64,000 nt of DNA, from NCBI RefSeq assembly GCF_000770675.1, contig NZ_AVBG01000007.1, positions 62,001 to 126,000 on the forward strand, in the 5' to 3' direction. This document shows, in pieces, positions 60,681 through 64,000 of the stretch (its first letter is position 1; each line of letters starts with the position of its first letter). Made by a program: the position numbers and the translations under genes. The notes under the pieces were generated by a model that was given only the letters and a program-made list of their open reading frames with translations, was not told the DNA's origin and made no database searches. This DNA comes from Pontibacillus chungwhensis BH030062. Its GTDB lineage: Bacteria > Bacillota > Bacilli > Bacillales > BH030062.

Positions 60681-61001
60681 ATGAAAGAACTGCCTATCAT
60701 AGAAGTCAATGAAACTACAGACTTTGCCCCTTATGTCCAAAAGTTTAAAGCCTTAGCCGATGAACAGCGTTTAAAAATCATGAACATTCTCACCACTAAC
60801 GGCAGATCATGTGTGTGTGATTTAGCTGAAGAAATGCAGTTACCACAATCGAAGCTCTCTTATCACTTGAAAATCCTTTGGAAAGCCAATGTAATCACAA
60901 AGGACACCGAGGGAACCTGGAGTTATTATGCAATAAATGAAAACGAAATAGACGCTTTGTTGTCCGAACAATTGTGTTGTTTATTTAAACCTAGTAAATA
61001 A
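60681..61001 (+). CDS. arsR: ArsR-family metalloid-responsive repressor
   Basis: 106 residues, AAGGAGA before the ATG. Winged-helix core (FKALADEQRLKIMNIL ... QSKLSYHLKILWKANVI). C44 and C46 in RSCVCDLAEE occupy the classic ArsR arsenite-sensing position in the DNA-binding region. C99-C100 near the C-terminus (EQLCCLF) may add ligands. It leads a cluster with a permease and two cysteine-rich small proteins, with four matching operators. Arsenic or a related metalloid is the likely signal. Confidence 0.88.
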   Translation: MKELPIIEVNETTDFAPYVQKFKALADEQRLKIMNILTTNGRSCVCDLAEEMQLPQSKLSYHLKILWKANVITKDTEGTWSYYAINENEIDALLSEQLCCLFKPSK

Positions 61002-61034
61002 GCGAATGATTACTAGGTTTTTAAATACTTAATA

Positions 61035-61052
61035 AATCAAATTTATTTGATT
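61035..61052. promoter_or_regulatory. ArsR-type operator 3
   Basis: AATCAAATTTATTTGATT palindrome directly upstream of, and abutting, the ribosome site of the 58-residue gene. Confidence 0.72.
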
Positions 61053-61067
61053 AAGGAGGAAGATCGT

Positions 61068-61244
61068 ATGTTTTATGAATTTGAATACTATGTGTTAAAA
61101 AATCATCACATGCAGCAAAAGAAACTTCAAAATGTCAGCCCGCCACGTAAAACTCGGAGCTATAATCCCTTCAACTCCATGAAGAACATATTTACATTCG
61201 GATCAAAACCATCACCTAAATGTTGCTCTGTTAAATGTTGTTAG
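61068..61244 (+). CDS. 58-residue protein with C-terminal CCSVKCC
   Basis: ATG at 61068, AAGGAGGA upstream; the frame from 61047 starts before that site. The body is aromatic and basic (MFYEFEYYVLKNHH, RKTRSYNPFNSMKNIF). The last seven residues are CCSVKCC, a likely thiolate site for arsenic or another soft metal. It lies between arsR and the ArsP-like permease with its own operator at 61035-61052. I know of no named family; it could be a chaperone or buffer handing metalloid to the permease. Confidence 0.72.
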   Translation: MFYEFEYYVLKNHHMQQKKLQNVSPPRKTRSYNPFNSMKNIFTFGSKPSPKCCSVKCC

Positions 61245-61258
61245 GAGGGGAATGAGAC

Positions 61259-62128
61259 ATGATCATGGAAACCCTGAAGAGCTTTATTATGATTGGATTT
61301 GAATTAGTTGCCTTATTTGTGGGAGTTTCATTTCTAATGAATTACCTGCAAAAATACATTCCCTACGAAAAAATAGACCAATACTTTTCTGGCAGGAATA
61401 AATTTCTGGGTTCTGTATTTGCCGTTGTCTTTGCGTTTGTTACACCCTTTTGTTCTTGTTCCACTATACCGCTTGTTGTGAATATGCTTCAAAAGAAACT
61501 TAACTTTGGATTCGTTATGATCTTCCTTTTCGCCTCTCCTTTATTAGATCCAACGATTCTCACCGTAATGGGTGTCATTTTAGGATGGAAGGTCACGATT
61601 ATTTATACGATCATTACCACCGTTTTCTCTATTCTCATTGGGTTGGCTATAGAATATATGAAATTTGATAAATACGTAAAGAATGTGGTGATGACAGGAT
61701 TCTCCTTACAAAATAAAATGGACTCTTCCTTTAAATCAGCCTGGAGAGAAACAGTCGGGTTAATGAAGACTGTATTCCCCTACCTTCTTATAGGAGCTCT
61801 GATCGGTTCATTGATTCATGGAGTCGTGCCTACTGAAGTCGTGTCGAATGTGTTTGGGGGAGATGCCTGGTGGCTCATTCCAATTGCAGCCGTTATCGGT
61901 ATCCCGTTATATATAAGGTTGTCTAGCATGATCCCTATTTCTCAAATCTTAGTGATGAAGGGCATGGCACTTGGTCCTGTAATGGCCATGTTAATTAGCT
62001 CAGCCGGAGCCAGCCTGCCAGAAGTTATCTTACTAAAGTCTATATTCAAGAAACCCTTAGTCATTACGTTTGTCGTATCCGTTATCCTAATGTCCACAGT
62101 CTCAGGATTTATTTTCTATATGATATAA
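61259..62128 (+). CDS. arsP: ArsP/DUF318-family permease
   Basis: 289 residues, AGGAGGGG before the ATG. Eight to ten membrane segments. The membrane motif TPFCSCSTIPL, with the cysteine pair C-S-C-S, is the signature of the DUF318/ArsP group, which exports organic arsenicals such as methylarsenite. SSAGASLPEVILLKS in the second half is also conserved. It follows the CCSVKCC gene by 14 nt. The substrate may be organic or inorganic arsenic; no ArsM methylase is visible nearby. Confidence 0.82.
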   Translation: MIMETLKSFIMIGFELVALFVGVSFLMNYLQKYIPYEKIDQYFSGRNKFLGSVFAVVFAFVTPFCSCSTIPLVVNMLQKKLNFGFVMIFLFASPLLDPTILTVMGVILGWKVTIIYTIITTVFSILIGLAIEYMKFDKYVKNVVMTGFSLQNKMDSSFKSAWRETVGLMKTVFPYLLIGALIGSLIHGVVPTEVVSNVFGGDAWWLIPIAAVIGIPLYIRLSSMIPISQILVMKGMALGPVMAMLISSAGASLPEVILLKSIFKKPLVITFVVSVILMSTVSGFIFYMI

Positions 62129-62138
62129 GTACGCTCAA

Positions 62139-62160
62139 TTAATCAAAAAAAGTTGATTAA
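62139..62160. promoter_or_regulatory. ArsR-type operator 4
   Basis: TTAATCAA...TTGATTAA, a 22-bp near-palindrome 20 nt before the 28-residue gene, matching operators 1-3. Confidence 0.72.
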
Positions 62161-62180
62161 TCGAAAAAGGAGGTGATCCC

Positions 62181-62267
62181 ATGAAAAAACTACTCCAAGC
62201 CCTAACAGGTAAGAACAAAAAGAAAGGTTCAGACTGCTGTAAAGTTGAAATTAAAGAAACCAAATAA
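62181..62267 (+). CDS. 28-residue cysteine-pair microprotein
   Basis: ATG at 62181, with AAAGGAGGTGATCCC immediately upstream, an unusually strong ribosome site. The chain is MKKLLQALTG then a lysine-rich stretch and DCCKVEIKETK, with the pair C19-C20. It lies 52 nt after the permease and just after ArsR-type operator 4. Short peptides with a CC pair occur near arsenic permeases in Firmicutes; a thiol ligand role is inference. Too short for ordinary gene callers. Confidence 0.72.
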   Translation: MKKLLQALTGKNKKKGSDCCKVEIKETK

Positions 62268-62276
62268 ACGGGATGA

Positions 62277-62296
62277 GGGGACAGGTACCTTGTCCC
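62277..62296 (+). repeat. Composite repeat, copy K, leading motif
   Basis: GGGGACAGGTACCTTGTCCC, right after the end of the arsenic-type cluster. Confidence 0.72.
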
Positions 62297-62369
62297 GCAA
62301 TGTAAGGCTAACAGAAGTAAGTTCAAGAGAAGGGCTGATTTGAGAAGTCTTTCGATCATTAAACCAGAA

Positions 62370-62400
62370 AAGGGCCGGGATCTACCGCATCCCAGCCCTT
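62370..62400. terminator. Hairpin downstream of the GNAT gene
   Basis: AAGGGC-CGGGAT pairs with ATCCCAGCCCTT around a short loop; TTTTC follows on the minus strand. Confidence 0.7.
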
Positions 62401-62407
62401 CGTTTTA

Positions 62408-62851
62408 TCACACACAATATTCAAAGATAAGCTCCCCATTCGGATCGCGCTCATGTATGTACTCAAACCCCAAACTTTCATACAAGTACCGTGCCCCTCT
62501 ATTCTCCTCTATAATACTTAAGTAAAGCACATTCACCCCGTAGTCCCTCGTGACAACATCGATCAGCTTCGTCATCACCAATCTCCCCAGCCCTTTTCCC
62601 TGCTCATCTTGGTCAATAATCACCCGATCAATCCACGTTTCACCATTTCGACCCACACACCCATACATCGCAAACCCGACTACCTTGTCATCAGAATAGA
62701 TAGCAACAGGATGCCACTCCGGATAAGCCGCCGCTTCCTCCAAGCATTCATCGACTGTTTCGATAAAATGTTCCTGCTCGGGCTTCACCCTTACGCCTCG
62801 AACAATTCTTTCATTCTTTTCATCAATCTCCTGAAAATAGACCTGGCTCAT
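62408..62851 (-). CDS. GNAT acetyltransferase (spermidine/spermine-type)
   Basis: 147 residues from the ATG at 62851 (GGGGG 6 nt upstream); an ATG two codons earlier is too close. The acetyl-CoA-binding motif A, VIIDQDEQGKGLGRLVM, is clear, and GARYLYESLGFEYI is motif B. The sequence resembles BltD/PaiA-like polyamine acetyltransferases, but substrate assignment is uncertain. It overlaps no neighbour and stands 12 nt after a lipoprotein gene, possibly the same transcript. Confidence 0.82.
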   Translation of the reverse strand: MSQVYFQEIDEKNERIVRGVRVKPEQEHFIETVDECLEEAAAYPEWHPVAIYSDDKVVGFAMYGCVGRNGETWIDRVIIDQDEQGKGLGRLVMTKLIDVVTRDYGVNVLYLSIIEENRGARYLYESLGFEYIHERDPNGELIFEYCV

Positions 62852-62863
62852 GCCCATCCCCCA

Positions 62864-63268
62864 TCATTTCACAAACATATCTCTTAAAATGCCCCCATGT
62901 TCCGGACGCAACACGCCATATCGCCGCCCTTCTTCCTCACTCATGATCACAGCGAACACTGGCTTATCAGTAAACCAAATATCATATTCCACTAACCGCT
63001 CCGGCATATCTTCTTCTTGTTCATAGTAATACACCGCCCTCACATCGGCCTTTCTCACCATACTGGCATTTTTATCCTCCCATTGAATCTCCTTCATAAC
63101 GTCACGAATGGTTTGGATCGAGTCGGCATCTGTAATCATGTCTACACCTGTGTTGTCCTCCCCTGGAGTTACGTGTTGAACATCTACTCTCGTGAGCTCC
63201 CCGAACCTCCCAGAACAAGCTGTTGTCACGAATAATACAAAAAGAACAAGCAGAATGCGCTTATTCAT
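62864..63268 (-). CDS. Small lipoprotein, function unknown
   Basis: 134 residues, GGAGGTG before the ATG. The signal MNKRILLVLFVLFVTTAC ends in a lipobox (Cys 18). The rest is a compact alpha/beta domain (SIQTIRDVMKEIQWEDKNASM...DIWFTDKPVFAVI) similar in style to small Bacillus lipoproteins near envelope genes. No named family. Confidence 0.72.
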   Translation of the reverse strand: MNKRILLVLFVLFVTTACSGRFGELTRVDVQHVTPGEDNTGVDMITDADSIQTIRDVMKEIQWEDKNASMVRKADVRAVYYYEQEEDMPERLVEYDIWFTDKPVFAVIMSEEEGRRYGVLRPEHGGILRDMFVK

Positions 63269-63452
63269 ATTCCATGCACCTCCAAAGATATAGACATTTC
63301 GACCGCAGAAAGGTTAAATCTAACAAATGATAGATGAGCCATCTGCCTTGCTTTTTTTGTAAGTCGTTTACTGGATATTTGTGTTAAAATGTAACCATTA
63401 TACATAAGGTCGTTGAATAAAATAAGTAAAAACACAAAGGAGAAATCTAACG

Positions 63453-63767
63453 ATGTACGGTAACCTAAACCTTGCAAGCCTCTTTCTAGGACTCCTTGCT
63501 TGGGGCCTTCCCATGATCAGCCTCATGCGTGACCATTCAAAAGCAACGAACAACTGGATGATATTATCCCTCATAAGTCTTAGCGCTTGCGGGATTTCAC
63601 TAGTCTGCCAGATTCTATACATCTATCACAAGGTGTCGGTTGGAGATCTGGCGGCTCTTATGGACACCATGTATGCCGTGGCTATTGTCTCTTCCATTCT
63701 ACTTATTGTAACGATTCTACTAAATGCCATTACACTGAACGTGTATCGCAAAGCAAAAACATTCTAA
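63453..63767 (+). CDS. Small four-segment membrane protein, function unknown
   Basis: 104 residues; AAAGGAGAAA before the ATG. Hydrophobic segments at about 5-24, 36-56, 68-88 and 80-98. The serine-rich second segment (LSLISLSACGISLVCQIL) holds two cysteines. I cannot name the family. It is followed 21 nt later by the partial gene at the right edge, probably in one operon. Confidence 0.68.
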   Translation: MYGNLNLASLFLGLLAWGLPMISLMRDHSKATNNWMILSLISLSACGISLVCQILYIYHKVSVGDLAALMDTMYAVAIVSSILLIVTILLNAITLNVYRKAKTF

Positions 63768-63788
63768 TATTCGATTGGGAGGAAAGAA

Positions 63789-64000
63789 ATGAAGTTTTTA
63801 AAGAAGTGGCTCAGACTTGAGTTAATCGTCATTGTAGTCATTGGATTAGCAGCACTAGGGGGCCAGTATATGAACGCGTACTACGAGGACAAAGAAGAAA
63901 TGGAAACGTTCCTAGATGAATATTATAATCAGGTCCTCCTCACGTCTAGCTCTGCCTCTTATGTATTAGCGAATACAGATGACCCTGAGCAGCTGGAGAA
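63789..64000 (+). CDS. N-terminal part of a membrane-anchored protein, cut by the right edge
   Basis: ATG at 63789 with GGAGGAAAG upstream. The visible 70 residues have a single hydrophobic anchor (LELIVIVVIGLAALGG, about 10-25) then an acidic helical region (YYEDKEEMETFLDEYY). The frame is open to the end of the window. Function unknown. Confidence 0.75.
   Translation, partial: MKFLKKWLRLELIVIVVIGLAALGGQYMNAYYEDKEEMETFLDEYYNQVLLTSSSASYVLANTDDPEQLE

Noticed and set aside
62135-62359. 74-codon minus-strand ORF over the arsenic-cluster end
   Set aside because: It is antisense to the 28-residue gene and repeat K, without a ribosome site.
1-64000. Riboswitches, T-boxes, tRNA or rRNA genes
   Set aside because: Leader regions before opuD, nhaC, the CNNM transporter and the metal efflux genes were read for conserved leader structures, and none was recognised; no tRNA-like cloverleaf was noticed.

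Overview
The window reads as chromosome of a low-to-mid GC, spore-former-type Bacillaceae, most likely a moderately halophilic genus such as Halobacillus, Pontibacillus or a relative. The grounds are Bacillus-type gene sets (YhaM, XpaC-TelA, OpuD, FloT, CadC-CadA, YfiYZ-YfhA-like siderophore uptake, YvrJ/DUF2922/DUF1659), strong AGGAGG ribosome sites, frequent TTG/GTG starts and rather acidic proteins. I saw no rRNA, tRNA, CRISPR array, phage module or transposase. Most genes lie on the minus strand.

Layout. 1-7.3 kb: end of a small gene, yhaM, opuD behind a sigma-B-like promoter, xpaC-telA behind a sigma-W-like promoter, an OFA-family MFS carrier and two small membrane proteins. 7.5-12.2 kb: cadC-cadA metal efflux with two CadC-type operators, then flotillin. 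12.8-16.3 kb: an XRE regulator/membrane protein pair, and malL with its LacI regulator. 16.5-30.4 kb: S-layer-anchored 5'-nucleotidase, helicase, flavin oxidoreductase, M42 and S9 peptidases, an amidohydrolase with its permease, and a kinase-like gene. 31-37 kb: Fur-boxed siderophore-iron uptake with an FhuF-like reductase. 37-42 kb: nhaC-iadA plus a sigma-54 activator, with a textbook -24/-12 promoter before nhaC. 42-47.7 kb: GntR-ABC operon, CNNM/CBS transporter and small proteins. 48-52 kb: two-component system plus ABC transporter. 52-60.5 kb: small conserved proteins, arylamine N-acetyltransferase, a second kinase-like gene and a HAD phosphatase. 60.6-62.3 kb: an arsenic-type regulon with four near-identical ArsR operators, an ArsP-like permease and two cysteine-pair microproteins. 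62.4-64 kb: GNAT, lipoprotein and membrane proteins.

The least ordinary content is intergenic. (i) A composite repeat in the right half (31.5-62.3 kb) has a GGGGACAGG...TTGTCCC palindrome followed by a run of 50-60-nt hairpins with arms like CTSTKACCTTTT/AAAAGGTMASAG. There are about eleven copies, all in the same orientation and mostly at operon borders. (ii) A repeat with an exact 37-nt period built on GTGTCTGACAC occurs only at 16.4-23.2 kb. (iii) Two GC-rich foldback elements (about 3.0 and 12.5 kb) show compensatory arm changes. (iv) Seven tandem 42-bp units at 24.24-24.53 kb stay open as a 14-residue basic repeat and stop against the end of a peptidase gene.

All family names come from reading the proteins by eye. 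No database search or structure prediction was run.
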